A stretch of 64,000 nt of DNA. Origin: Bacillus sp. NTK034. GTDB lineage: Bacteria > Bacillota > Bacilli > Bacillales > Cytobacillaceae. Under the pieces are notes generated by a model. It saw only the letters and a program-made list of their open reading frames with translations, made no database searches and was not told the DNA's origin. Location: NCBI RefSeq assembly GCF_017303275.1, contig NZ_JAFKOJ010000002.1, forward strand, positions 806,001 through 870,000, written 5' to 3'. The position numbers were made by a program, and so were the translations under genes. How positions within the stretch are numbered: the first letter of the stretch is position 1; each line of letters opens with the position of its first letter. Shown here one piece after another: positions 37,515-47,744 of the stretch.

Positions 37515-37865
37515 CTGAAAGGCATCTATTTAATTAATCCGCACTGGCAATCTGGAAACAAATCAAAGCAGGAATGCGCTCAAGCTCAAAAACAGGCGCT
37601 GGAAACCTATATTGAGGACCATAATATTTTTACAGTAAAACTAAATCAATGGCAGCTGAATGACTATTACACCATTCCGCATGCCCTTTTGTATGATTTG
37701 AAGCAAAAAAAGCCTGATTTGGATATCCTGCTTCTTTATTCAGAAGAGGTTCTCGAAGACTTTATCAATTCTTATCCAGCGAGATGGCTGATTTTGAAAA
37801 GCTTCTTCAATGAAGTTGTATTTGCTGCTAAACAAAAAGAAAATTACTTCGAAGGCGCCGGTTAA
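37515..37865 (+). CDS. Unrecognised soluble protein, possible CTG start
   Basis: An open frame runs from ATG 37404 (153 residues), but no good ribosome binding site precedes that ATG or the one at 37449. A strong GGGGAGGTG at 37500-37508 lies eight bases before a CTG at 37515, giving a 116-residue product beginning MKGIYLINPHWQSG. The order of this opening, the QKQALETYIED segment and LDILLLYSEEVLEDF loosely resembles a degenerate serine-recombinase N-terminal domain, without an obvious catalytic serine pattern. No signal peptide is seen. It is divergent from the activator and ends at a terminator shared with the MFS gene. The function is unknown. Confidence 0.55.
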   Translation: MKGIYLINPHWQSGNKSKQECAQAQKQALETYIEDHNIFTVKLNQWQLNDYYTIPHALLYDLKQKKPDLDILLLYSEEVLEDFINSYPARWLILKSFFNEVVFAAKQKENYFEGAG

Positions 37866-37876
37866 GAATGAAATTG

Positions 37877-37908
37877 AAAAAACCTGCAGCATAAAACTGC
37901 AGGTTTAT
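37877..37908. terminator. Bidirectional terminator before the MFS gene
   Basis: AACCTGCAG pairs with CTGCAGGTT, with A-rich and T-rich flanks between convergent genes. Confidence 0.82.
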
Positions 37909-37911
37909 TTC

Positions 37912-39093
37912 TTATGATACATGCGCCAGTTCTTTAGGCTTCTTCAATTTCCGGTCATAAACAAGAGTTGTCAGAATGGCAAAAACAAATAGAACCATTA
38001 ATACTGCAAACAGCATGGAAATTCCGTAAAGGTCAACCAGAACCCCCCCCAATAATGGCCCAATCATCCGTCCGCCTGTTGCAGTGCTGTTTACGATTCC
38101 CTGGTAAAAACCTTCCCGCCCTTTAGGAGCAAGCTGGTTGGCAATGGTCGGAACTGCTGGCCATATAAGCATTTCACCAATCGTCAGAATAACCATGGCA
38201 GTAATAAAGGCTGAGAACTGTTCTGCACTGGCTGCAGCAGCAAACGATCCTATAAATATGACCATGCCGGCGACCATCTGAACCTTAAGTGTTTTAAACC
38301 ATTTTAGCAAAGCACTGATAAAAGGCTGGCCCAATACTATCAGAGCTCCATTGATAGTCCACAGCAGGCTGTATTGCTTTAAAGAAATATTCAATTCCTG
38401 TGTGTAAGCAGCGATAGTCGATTGCCATTGCACATATCCGACCCAGCACAATAAATAGCCTGCACATAATATGAGCAGCGCGTAAAGCTTGGTATGATTT
38501 TTAACCATGCGATTTTCCTGAAGGATGGAGGTCTGCTGGCCCGAAACAGTATTTATTCCCCTGTATCCAAAAACAGCGATAAGTAAAAAAACGATATACA
38601 TGACAGTATTGGCCAGGAAAATCAACTGAAAAGAGTACGACGCCACAAGGCCGCCGAGAGCAGCACCAATGGCCACACCGGCATTCTGGGCTACATAAAT
38701 GGCATTGAAGGCTTTGCGGCCGCCTTCTTTCCAAACAGAACCCGCCATCGCAAACATAGAAGGAAAAACAATTCCAGATCCAAATCCGACAAAGGTCAGG
38801 AACACCACGTATGCAGGCCAGTCATGCCAAAAGGTCAAACCGAGGAGTGCCATTACCGTGATGGCAATTCCAAGAAGAATCGAACGATAGCCGCCTATTT
38901 TATCATATAGGCTTCCCCCAATTAAATTTCCTGCTACGCTGGCAGCTGCGTTCACCATCAGAACCAGGCCGGCTACCGATAACGATTTGCCTAAGTGGTC
39001 ATGAATGTAGATAGTATTAAGAGGCCACAAAAAAGAAGATCCGGTTACATTCACTGCCATCCCAATAATTAAAAGCCATAAGGTCCGCGGCAT
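37912..39093 (-). CDS. MFS transporter, probable multidrug efflux (YttB-like)
   Basis: A 393-residue major facilitator superfamily protein with about 12 transmembrane helices. Between TM2 and TM3 is the cytoplasmic loop GGSLYDKIGGYRS, the usual MFS motif A. TM4-5 have GFGSGIVFPSMFAM. The protein lacks any sign of a specific sugar or metabolite family, so drug or metabolite efflux is the usual guess. The start follows AAAGGGGCGTAATTTT. It is a single-gene unit, next to the small protein and ytzC genes. B. subtilis yttB lies in a similar place. Confidence 0.8.
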   Translation of the reverse strand: MPRTLWLLIIGMAVNVTGSSFLWPLNTIYIHDHLGKSLSVAGLVLMVNAAASVAGNLIGGSLYDKIGGYRSILLGIAITVMALLGLTFWHDWPAYVVFLTFVGFGSGIVFPSMFAMAGSVWKEGGRKAFNAIYVAQNAGVAIGAALGGLVASYSFQLIFLANTVMYIVFLLIAVFGYRGINTVSGQQTSILQENRMVKNHTKLYALLILCAGYLLCWVGYVQWQSTIAAYTQELNISLKQYSLLWTINGALIVLGQPFISALLKWFKTLKVQMVAGMVIFIGSFAAAASAEQFSAFITAMVILTIGEMLIWPAVPTIANQLAPKGREGFYQGIVNSTATGGRMIGPLLGGVLVDLYGISMLFAVLMVLFVFAILTTLVYDRKLKKPKELAHVS

Positions 39094-39307
39094 AAAATTA
39101 CGCCCCTTTTTTTCATATTTTTTATGTCAGCAGGCATATTGCCATCCGGCACTATTTCGAAATCCAAAATAATTTTAGTTGGTTTTTCCTGTCCTTGCAA
39201 CAGGTTTTCATTCGATTTTAATAGACAGAATACTTCTTCTTTTAAACTTGGGCTGAATGTGGATTTTTAAAGAATGCACCTATTGAGAAAAGTTCGTTAA
39301 TCGGCAC

Positions 39308-39348
39308 AAAAAAATAAAGCCCCGATTTTGAGTAATCGGGGCTTTCCA
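39308..39348 (-). terminator. Terminator of the ytzC operon
   Basis: Minus strand: AAAGCCCCGATT, loop, AATCGGGGCTTT, then ATTTTTTTG. The dispersed repeat at 39376 lies between the genes and this hairpin. Confidence 0.82.
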
Positions 39349-39375
39349 TTTTAATAAAAAAATTAAATTTTAATG

Positions 39376-39444
39376 TAGATAGCTGTCTAGCTCCAGCGCC
39401 TGCTCCCTCGAGGTAGCGGGGGTGAGCAAGGCGCTTCCGCATTT
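39376..39444 (-). repeat. Dispersed intergenic repeat, copy 3 (inverted)
   Basis: Contains AGCTGTCTAGCTCC, a CTCGAGG block and GCAAGGCGCTTCCGC, the same order as copy 1 on the opposite strand. It lies just downstream of the small gene at 39446. Confidence 0.75.
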
Positions 39445-39445
39445 C

Positions 39446-39628
39446 TTATGATGATTGTTCCGGCTCAGGGTGAAATTTTGATTTAACTGGCTGGCCGCCT
39501 GACTTCTCATAGTTCTTTTTCGACTGCTTAACCACATCAAAATCCCGGCCAAATTCAACGTCCTGGCTATTGGCGCCATTGCGGGTCTTTTGTTCCGGAT
39601 TGTTTTGTTTTGAGCGCTTTTTTACCAT
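39446..39628 (-). CDS. Small hydrophilic protein of unknown function
   Basis: A 60-residue, very polar protein rich in Lys, Gln, Asn and Ser, with no hydrophobic segment. The stretch RNGANSQDVEFGRDFDVVKQ is the most distinctive part. A clear AAGGAGTGG lies before the ATG, and the gene starts 14 bases after ytzC, so it is a real second cistron of that operon. Its composition recalls spore-associated small proteins, but no family can be named with confidence. It ends near the dispersed repeat at 39376. Confidence 0.6.
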   Translation of the reverse strand: MVKKRSKQNNPEQKTRNGANSQDVEFGRDFDVVKQSKKNYEKSGGQPVKSKFHPEPEQSS

Positions 39629-39642
39629 CTGTGGACCACTCC

Positions 39643-39906
39643 TTAATGAGGAAGTATTATCATCTGATTTTGGAGCTGCTGCAGCTGGAGCCTCATCCGG
39701 TGAAGCTGTTCCCGCTGCTGTGAGTTGGCGCTGTGCGCCATCTGGGTTATATCATTATAAGCAGCTTCTAAAGATTGAAGTGCATTGGAGTATTCGTTAT
39801 CATTGTAATGCTCCTGCGTCCTGCCTGATTCAAACTGCTCCTGGGCAAAACGGATTGCATCCTCACACTGCTGCAGGAGTGTATCCATCGATTCACGGGT
39901 AGCCAT
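39643..39906 (-). CDS. ytzC: DUF2524 family protein YtzC
   Basis: An 87-residue protein of the YtzC/DUF2524 family, limited to Bacillaceae and of unknown function. It is a helical, coiled-coil-like protein: MATRESMDTLLQQCEDAIRF begins one helix, and ANSQQREQLHRMRLQLQQLQ forms a second. The start follows AAGGAGGGGAACAGATA. It forms an operon with the small protein gene downstream and is divergent from ytqA. Confidence 0.85.
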   Translation of the reverse strand: MATRESMDTLLQQCEDAIRFAQEQFESGRTQEHYNDNEYSNALQSLEAAYNDITQMAHSANSQQREQLHRMRLQLQQLQNQMIILPH

Positions 39907-40109
39907 TATCTGTTCCCCTCCTTAAAGAATGGGTCTAGAAGCTTGCATGCTTCATTAGTTAGTTTGTTCATTTTTCCGTAATCCTTACCACTCTATTTCC
40001 TGCCAATTCCCCTTGGATAAGGTTTGGGGTCATGATAAGATTAATTTTATGAAATCCTTCATATTCATTTTCACCTTATAGATTACTCTTTGAAAAAGGA
40101 GGGATAATT

Positions 40110-41644
<1,535 letters not shown>

Positions 41645-41647
<3 letters not shown>

Positions 41648-41676
41648 AAGCCTGCGAAAAATGCAGGCTTTTTATT
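41645..41676. terminator. Bidirectional terminator between ytqB and ytpB
   Basis: AAAAGCCTGC pairs with GCAGGCTTTTT between the convergent genes. Confidence 0.85.
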
Positions 41677-42769
41677 ATTTTTCAATTGCTCCTGAAAAGC
41701 CAGCAGGCATTATTTTCTGCAAAGTCCGGTAAGCCCTGCCGTTTACATAAAAGAAATAGCTTACCATTCCGCCTGTTCTTATCATGCTTTTGGCTAATCT
41801 TCTGACATTCCGCTGCTTCCGGACCTTCTCATCGGATAGATAGACCCCTAGCAAGCCGCGATTAATCAGTTTATGGAAATGTTTATGAGGCAGCTTTTCA
41901 GTATGCTTATCTGCCTCGGCAACAAAATGCTTCAATCTCGAAAACAGTTTTTCTTCATTCTCATAGTAAAAGCAAAAATTCAAGTCACCACCGGCTTTGT
42001 CCTCTTCCTGGTCAATCAGATAATCAAGAAGAATATGGAGACCCTGGATGTATGGAAAATATCCATTTCGTATATTTACTGCATGCTCAGCTTCAAAATC
42101 ATCTCTCAGTGCGTAGGAAACAAGGCAGAAAATTCCTAAAGTCGATCCTGAGCAGGCAGAGAACTCATACCATTCCATCTCAGGAATATCAGACCGATAT
42201 TGGTCAAACCAGTTCTGCAGACGGGGAACTCGTTCTTCCACCACAACATGCTTATGTATTTGCAGATCACAATAGTAACGGCATAATTCAAGCAGATGGC
42301 TTTTTATATGAGTATAATTCTCCAGACTGTACAGCACTTCCCTGCAGGCTGCTGCTAAATCTGCAAGGTAGTTTCCATCATCCTGTTCTTTTCTCAGCCG
42401 ATAATAATTTTTCTCTGCTGCACCCGTATCGAGGGCATCCTCCATTGACTCGTGCAGTGCCGCAAAATCCCGGGGATCAAGCGAGGTGCTCCGGTCGCAG
42501 AGATTGTCCAAATAATCACTGATTGTCTGATATGCGATGATAAACTTAATCGCTTGTCCATATTTCTCCTTGGCCATTAAAGACATAATTGCTCCGCCTT
42601 CACAGTGAAATGTTTTATGATCAATGCTGGCAAGAGCCTGCTTTCTTAACTCCGGATCAGGAATTGCTTCCGCCCTGCTTCTCCAATATGCAAGTTCCTT
42701 ATGGACCGCAGGAAGAACCTTCCTGTAAACATGTGACATTAAGCTAATTGGCATGGAAGGGACACTCAT
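41675..42769 (-). CDS. ytpB: Tetraprenyl-beta-curcumene synthase YtpB
   Basis: A 364-residue DUF2600-family terpene synthase. B. subtilis YtpB converts linear C35 heptaprenyl diphosphate to tetraprenyl-beta-curcumene, a precursor of sesquarterpenoids. It has no DDxxD motif; acidic residues in YQTISDYLDNLCDR and LLDYLIDQEEDKAGGD may take that role. It is all-helical with no signal peptide. The start follows AAAGGAGG at slightly long spacing. The next gene upstream, ytpA, runs in the same direction as in B. subtilis, so an operon is likely. Confidence 0.88.
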   Translation of the reverse strand: MSVPSMPISLMSHVYRKVLPAVHKELAYWRSRAEAIPDPELRKQALASIDHKTFHCEGGAIMSLMAKEKYGQAIKFIIAYQTISDYLDNLCDRSTSLDPRDFAALHESMEDALDTGAAEKNYYRLRKEQDDGNYLADLAAACREVLYSLENYTHIKSHLLELCRYYCDLQIHKHVVVEERVPRLQNWFDQYRSDIPEMEWYEFSACSGSTLGIFCLVSYALRDDFEAEHAVNIRNGYFPYIQGLHILLDYLIDQEEDKAGGDLNFCFYYENEEKLFSRLKHFVAEADKHTEKLPHKHFHKLINRGLLGVYLSDEKVRKQRNVRRLAKSMIRTGGMVSYFFYVNGRAYRTLQKIMPAGFSGAIEK

Positions 42770-42854
42770 GACATGACAAACCTCCTTTTGCTTAGGGGAT
42801 AGGTGAGCAGTTTCTTATGTTAAGCCTGCACCCTCCATAATTAAAACCCCGTCC

Positions 42855-43664
42855 TTAAACCACATAACCAAGCGCTTTTAATTGGCTGCTTACGAAATCC
42901 TTCGCGTATTCAAAGACTTCTTCACGTTCAGGTTCATTAAAGACTTCGTGGTAGCACTTAGGCCATTCTTTGAACCTTTTCTCTGAGAAAGGCGCAAGGT
43001 TAAACCATTCTCTGACAGTTGTTTTATTCACGATCTTATCATCGCCGCCCTGCAATACGAGGAGGGGCACATCCTGGATCTTATCAAGATTTTCAAAGGC
43101 AAGCTTTATAGCAGAAACAAGTTCCCTGTACCATCTGACCGACACTTTTGTCACATACAATGAGTCATTTAAATCAGCATCAAGGACATCCTGATTCCTT
43201 GTTGCCATGTCCACGGATAAACCGGCATCCATTTTCAGGCCTGGCATCACAGAATTGAGTCCAAGCGATAAAAAGTTCAGAAGTTTCGAAGGCTGTTGAA
43301 CCAAGCCTAAGCATGGAGATGACAAAATCACTCCAGCGAGATTCATTCTTTCCTCCTGCAGCAGACGAATGGCAATCAGTCCGCCCATGCTGTGCCCTAA
43401 AAGAAATACCGGCAATTCAAATTCATAGGCTGCCTGTACCCAATCCTGAACTTCAAGTATATATTCATCAAAGGAATCAATATGGCCTCTTCTGGATCTT
43501 GAAGTCATCCCCTGGCCAGGAAGATCTCCCATTATGACATGGAAACCTGCCAAGCGCCACATTTCAATCAGCCAGCCATAGCGGCGGTGATGCTCCATTG
43601 CCCCATGCACCATGACAATAACGCCCTTTGCATCTCCTTCAGTTTCCCATTTCCACATAGTCAA
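42855..43664 (-). CDS. ytpA: Alpha/beta hydrolase YtpA (lysophospholipase-type)
   Basis: A 269-residue alpha/beta hydrolase of the Hydrolase_4 (monoglyceride lipase) type. The nucleophile elbow is LLGHSMGGL near residue 96; the oxyanion segment MVHGAMEHHRRYG opens the protein. The acid and His of the triad are likely in LQGGDDKIV and YHEVFNEP. B. subtilis YtpA is a phospholipase that makes the antibiotic bacilysocin. No signal peptide is present. It shares orientation with ytpB. Confidence 0.88.
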   Translation of the reverse strand: MTMWKWETEGDAKGVIVMVHGAMEHHRRYGWLIEMWRLAGFHVIMGDLPGQGMTSRSRRGHIDSFDEYILEVQDWVQAAYEFELPVFLLGHSMGGLIAIRLLQEERMNLAGVILSSPCLGLVQQPSKLLNFLSLGLNSVMPGLKMDAGLSVDMATRNQDVLDADLNDSLYVTKVSVRWYRELVSAIKLAFENLDKIQDVPLLVLQGGDDKIVNKTTVREWFNLAPFSEKRFKEWPKCYHEVFNEPEREEVFEYAKDFVSSQLKALGYVV

Positions 43665-43834
43665 TCCTCCCAGCCTTTTTACGTACTGTCTTATGTAAAT
43701 ATATTATAGCCTAGATGCTAAAATTGTTCATGAATCAACCTTTGTCAAAATGGAATTCTTTTTGCCAAAATATCGTTTATCATGCCTCTTATGATAAAAT
43801 CAAAATAATCAAACTGCATATAGGAGTGTTTCAC

Positions 43835-44356
43835 ATGATCTATCCATATAAAGATAAAGAACCTAAGATTGCTGAATCCGCATTTATTGCAGATTTTACT
43901 ACCATTACCGGTGATGTTGAAATTGGCGAGAATTCCAGTGTTTGGTTCAACTCCGTTATACGCGGAGATGTAGCACCAACAATCATCGGCAAAAAAGTCA
44001 ATATCCAGGACAATTCCGTCCTGCATCAGAGCCCGAATAACCCGCTGATATTGGAAGATGAAGTAACAGTTGGCCATCAGGTAATCCTTCATAGCTGCAT
44101 TATCCGCAAAAGGGCTTTAATAGGGATGGGCTCGATTGTATTAGATCAGGCTGAAATCGGAGAGGGAGCATTCATTGGAGCTGGGAGCCTTGTTCCACAG
44201 GGAAAGAAAATTCCTCCCAATACACTTGCATTCGGCAGGCCAGCAAAAGTGATCCGCGAGCTGACACCAGAAGATATTAAAGATATGGAACGTATAAGCA
44301 GGGAATACGCCGAAAAAGGGCAGTACTATAAGTCTTTGCAGAAAAAGCATAAATAA
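43835..44356 (+). CDS. ytoA: Gamma-carbonic-anhydrase-like protein YtoA
   Basis: A 173-residue left-handed parallel beta-helix protein built from hexapeptide repeats (GDVEIGENSSVWFNSVIRGD, then VGHQVILHSC). His residues within this part could bind a metal, as in gamma carbonic anhydrases, but activity is not shown. The frame extends to 43715, but AGGAGTG lies just before the ATG at 43835, giving a protein that starts MIYPYKDKEP. It stands alone, divergent from ytpA. Confidence 0.88.
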   Translation: MIYPYKDKEPKIAESAFIADFTTITGDVEIGENSSVWFNSVIRGDVAPTIIGKKVNIQDNSVLHQSPNNPLILEDEVTVGHQVILHSCIIRKRALIGMGSIVLDQAEIGEGAFIGAGSLVPQGKKIPPNTLAFGRPAKVIRELTPEDIKDMERISREYAEKGQYYKSLQKKHK

Positions 44357-44437
44357 CTCTCCTGCCTCCTTTTATTAATAGAATGGGAAAATAGCCGATA
44401 ATAAACATAAGGCAATATCAATGGGCGGGTGAAGAAA

Positions 44438-45289
44438 TTGAAGATTTATATTGCGGCTATTGTTCTATTTTTATTTTTAATAGTGATATTCAGAAAAACA
44501 ATGTTAAAAACGGCACCAATGTTTTTAATTGTCTTCATTCTGATTTCTGGTGCATTTGTTTATGACAACCTTTCAGGAAGCCAGCCTGCTTCAGCCGTAA
44601 ACCAAATTAAATCATGGCTGTCTGAACCTGCTGAGAAAGCCAGCTCCTTCCTTGGACACAACACTGCCGTAATTAAGATCAAAGAAGAAACACTTATAGA
44701 TGCTCCCGCAGTCAATCAGTTTCCTGAGCTCCCCAGGGGATGCGAAGTGACGAGCTTAGCCATGCTTCTTCAGCATGCAGGGATCCAGGCTGATAAAATG
44801 ACACTCGCTAAAGAAATAAAGAAAAATCCTGAGCCTTATCGCATAGAAAACGGAAAAATCTATTTCGGGCACCCGAATGACGGATTCATAGGCGATATGT
44901 ATTCCTTTGATAATCCTGGTCTCGGCGTTTATCATAAACCCGTAAAAGAACTTGCGGAAAAGTACATGCCTGGCTCCATTGAGGACCTTACTGGATCCGG
45001 TTTTGAAGACTTAAAGATCCATTTGTCAGACGGCAGGCCAGTCTGGGTTATTATCAACACAGCCTATAAACAGCTTTCTGATGACTTTTTCCAGACCTGG
45101 CACACGCCAAGCGGAAAAATCCAGATTACCTATAAAGAGCATTCAGTCCTGCTCACAGGCTATGATCAGGAATATATGTATTTCAATGACCCGCTTACAG
45201 GCGAGAAAAATAAAAAAGCACCCATAAACGATTTTGAAAAAGCATGGGTGCAGATGGGCAAACAGGCTATTACTTATCACCAAAAATAA
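44438..45289 (+). CDS. Membrane-anchored C39-family peptidase
   Basis: A protein of about 283 residues with two hydrophobic segments near the N-terminus (residues 3-18 and 27-45), then an extracytoplasmic domain resembling peptidase family C39. The probable catalytic cysteine lies in PRGCEVTSLAMLLQHAG, the histidine in EHSVLLTGYDQ, followed by YFNDPLTGEK. The start is uncertain: the TTG at 44438 is preferred because GGGCGGGTG precedes it, but a GTG at 44429 is also open. The substrate is unknown; relatives act on cell-surface peptides or have lost activity. It is followed by a terminator shared with asnB. Confidence 0.78.
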   Translation: MKIYIAAIVLFLFLIVIFRKTMLKTAPMFLIVFILISGAFVYDNLSGSQPASAVNQIKSWLSEPAEKASSFLGHNTAVIKIKEETLIDAPAVNQFPELPRGCEVTSLAMLLQHAGIQADKMTLAKEIKKNPEPYRIENGKIYFGHPNDGFIGDMYSFDNPGLGVYHKPVKELAEKYMPGSIEDLTGSGFEDLKIHLSDGRPVWVIINTAYKQLSDDFFQTWHTPSGKIQITYKEHSVLLTGYDQEYMYFNDPLTGEKNKKAPINDFEKAWVQMGKQAITYHQK

Positions 45290-45328
45290 AAACGTCCACC
45301 AGGTTGCCACCTGATGAACGTTTTTATT
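45286..45328. terminator. Bidirectional terminator between the C39 gene and asnB
   Basis: AAAAACGTCCACCAGG pairs with CCTGATGAACGTTTTT through a long, slightly imperfect stem between convergent genes. Confidence 0.82.
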
Positions 45329-47233
45329 TTAGCCTTTAAGTGGCTGCAAGTTATTATTTAACAGATACTCTTTCTCAAAAGAATACTTTTTCTCCACGTA
45401 CACCTGATGCCAAACCATGAACATAAGAACTGTCCAGATTTTGCGGCTGTTGTCCGCTTTATCCTGGCAATGGTCTTCAAGAAGCCCTAACACATAATCT
45501 TTATTGATTAAGTGATCCACATTGCTTTCACGGATAATATTTTTAGCCCACTCATTCATCTCGTCTTTCAGCCAGTGGCGGATTGGAACAGGGAATCCAA
45601 GTTTCTTGCGGTTCAGCACATGGTCTGGAACGACTCCTTCAGCAGCTTTGCGAAGTATATACTTCGTAGTGCCATTTGCCGTTTTCATGCTGGTCGGAAT
45701 TTTGGAAGCCACTTCAAACACTTCTTTATCAAGGAACGGAACACGAAGCTCGAGAGAATGAGCCATCGTCATTTTGTCCGCTTTCAATAGAATGTCTCCG
45801 CGCATCCACGTATGAATGTCGATATACTGCATGCGGTCAACCGGATCATAGCCGCGGCTTTCTTCATATAGCGGTTTAGTGATATCCGTATAATTTAAGC
45901 TGTCTTTATAAACATGAAGCAGGCTGCGCTTCTCTTGCTCTGTAAACATTTTTGCATTTCCAATGTAGCGCTCTTCCATTGGCGTTACACCGCGTTCGAT
46001 AAAGCTTTTCCCCTTCATTCCCTCTGGCATCATGTTTGCAATCATGCGAAGAAGCTTTTTGCCGATGGCAGGAATTTTATTGAAGACTTCCAGGGATTGT
46101 GGTTCACGGTAAATATTATAGCCGCCGAATAGCTCATCAGCGCCCTCACCTGAAAGTACAACTGTTACATGCTTGCGTGCTTCTCTTGCTACAAAATAAA
46201 GGGGCACACAAGCCGGGTCAGCAAGCGGATCGTCCATATGCCACATGATTCTCGGAATCTCATTCATGTATTCCTCAGGAGTTATGATGTAGCTTATGTT
46301 TTCGACACCCAGCTTTTCTGCTGTTTCTTTCGCTACATCCACCTCGCTGAAGCCATTGCGTTCAAACCCGACAGAGAAGGTTTTGATAGCAGGATGGAAT
46401 TCTTTCGCAATGGAAGCAATGATGGAAGAATCGATTCCGCCTGAAAGGAATGAACCTACCGGCACATCGGCACGCATATGCATTTTGACTGAGTCGAACA
46501 ACACATCTCTTATTTCTTTCGTGAAATCAGCTTCTGACTTCTGCACTGGATGGAACGCAGCTTTCCAATAACGCTTAATATCCATCGGAGCACCGATTTT
46601 TTTAGTAAAATAATGGCCAGGCTCCAGCTTATGGATTCCCTCTGACATCGTGTTTGGCTCAGGCACAAACTGATAAGTCAAATAATGCTGGAGGGAGTCA
46701 TAGTTTAATACATCATTCTGAAGCGCCAATAGAATGCTCTTCTTCTCTGATCCAAAGAACGTGCGGTCTCCCTTATCGTAATAAAAGAAAGGCTTAATCC
46801 CAAATGGATCTCTGGCTCCATATAGGGACTGCTCCTGTTTATCCCAAATGACAAACGCAAACATCCCGCGCAATTTTTCAACAGCTCTTTCTTTCATATG
46901 GCTGTATAGGGCAATTATGACTTCTGTATCGGAACTTGTTTCAAAGCTTAAGCCAGCTTTGAGAAGTTCTTCACGAAGTTCCACATAGTTATAGATTTCA
47001 CCATTAAAGATAATCCAATAACGCTCATTCTCGTAAGTCAGCGGCTGGTGCCCGCTTTCAATATCGATAATGCTCAACCGGCGGAAGCCGAATTGAATAT
47101 GATCATCAAAATAGTATCCTGAATCGTCCGGACCCCGATGGGTAATGATATCATTCATATTTTGGAATTGTTCTTTATCTGCGTCACGGTAATTTTGTGC
47201 TTTTTCATGTACACAACCAATAAAACCACACAT
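45329..47233 (-). CDS. asnB: Asparagine synthase, glutamine-hydrolysing
   Basis: A 634-residue class B asparagine synthetase. The N-terminal glutaminase domain begins MCGFIGC, so Cys2 becomes the nucleophile after Met removal. The C-terminal synthetase domain has the ATP-binding SGGIDSSIIASI near residue 261. The frame extends four codons further, but only the start at 47233 leaves Cys2 in place. The ribosome binding site GGAGTAGGTG is slightly distant. It forms asparagine from aspartate, glutamine and ATP. In B. subtilis asnB is adjacent to metK, as here. Confidence 0.95.
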   Translation of the reverse strand: MCGFIGCVHEKAQNYRDADKEQFQNMNDIITHRGPDDSGYYFDDHIQFGFRRLSIIDIESGHQPLTYENERYWIIFNGEIYNYVELREELLKAGLSFETSSDTEVIIALYSHMKERAVEKLRGMFAFVIWDKQEQSLYGARDPFGIKPFFYYDKGDRTFFGSEKKSILLALQNDVLNYDSLQHYLTYQFVPEPNTMSEGIHKLEPGHYFTKKIGAPMDIKRYWKAAFHPVQKSEADFTKEIRDVLFDSVKMHMRADVPVGSFLSGGIDSSIIASIAKEFHPAIKTFSVGFERNGFSEVDVAKETAEKLGVENISYIITPEEYMNEIPRIMWHMDDPLADPACVPLYFVAREARKHVTVVLSGEGADELFGGYNIYREPQSLEVFNKIPAIGKKLLRMIANMMPEGMKGKSFIERGVTPMEERYIGNAKMFTEQEKRSLLHVYKDSLNYTDITKPLYEESRGYDPVDRMQYIDIHTWMRGDILLKADKMTMAHSLELRVPFLDKEVFEVASKIPTSMKTANGTTKYILRKAAEGVVPDHVLNRKKLGFPVPIRHWLKDEMNEWAKNIIRESNVDHLINKDYVLGLLEDHCQDKADNSRKIWTVLMFMVWHQVYVEKKYSFEKEYLLNNNLQPLKG

Positions 47234-47742
47234 TATGTACGTCACCTACTCCATTCTATTCTCAATATTTAGATACAGCCTTAACGGCTCCTTTGTCTTA
47301 GAAAACATACCCTATAATACTACCACTAATCATTTATAATTAGCACGCGGATTATAAAAAAATATGCTCGGAAAATTAAGCCATTATCCGAAGTTTAAAC
47401 GATAACATATAATTATAAACGACTAAAGAGCATAAAGACCGAAAAGTGAATTATCACCCTATATGTATAAAGACGCAAAAAAGAAAGCGGGAGTTACATA
47501 GTAAATGCAACTCCCGCTTTTTATATTATTGTCTAGCTCCACAAGGAACGCTTCGACAGCTTTATCATCGCACGACTAAAAGCGCTAGCTTTTAGGAGGA
47601 GCGCCTACCCCCTCGAGGTCACAAGCCACCCCTCCCCAAAAGGCAAAGGACGCCTTTCCGGGGATGGGGGTCATGCAGACGTTGCCACAGGACGTGGCGT
47701 TCTTAGTCTGCGTTCCTTCGTGGGCAAGGCGCTTCCGCTTTT
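47234..47742. other. Intergenic region between metK and asnB
   Basis: No coding sequence is seen. It contains the metK terminator (47479-47524) and a long copy of the dispersed repeat (47529-47744). The AT-rich remainder near asnB would hold its promoter. Confidence 0.6.
47479..47524 (-). terminator. Terminator of metK
   Basis: Minus strand: AAAGCGGGAGTTGCA, loop, a near-complement ending CTCCCGCTTT, then CTTTTTTGCG. The dispersed repeat lies between metK and this hairpin. Confidence 0.75.
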
Positions 47743-47744
47743 CT
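47529..47744 (-). repeat. Dispersed intergenic repeat, copy 4 (inverted, long form)
   Basis: The first part, TGTCTAGCTCCACAAGGAAC and on, matches the end of copy 2 in inverse orientation. After the CTCGAGG block there is an extra GC-rich segment (47620-47710) absent from the other copies, then GGGCAAGGCGCTTCCGC. It touches the metK stop codon region. Confidence 0.8.

Noticed and set aside
39242-39442. A 66-residue minus-strand ORF at the dispersed repeat
   Set aside because: It is made of repeat and terminator sequence and lacks a ribosome binding site.
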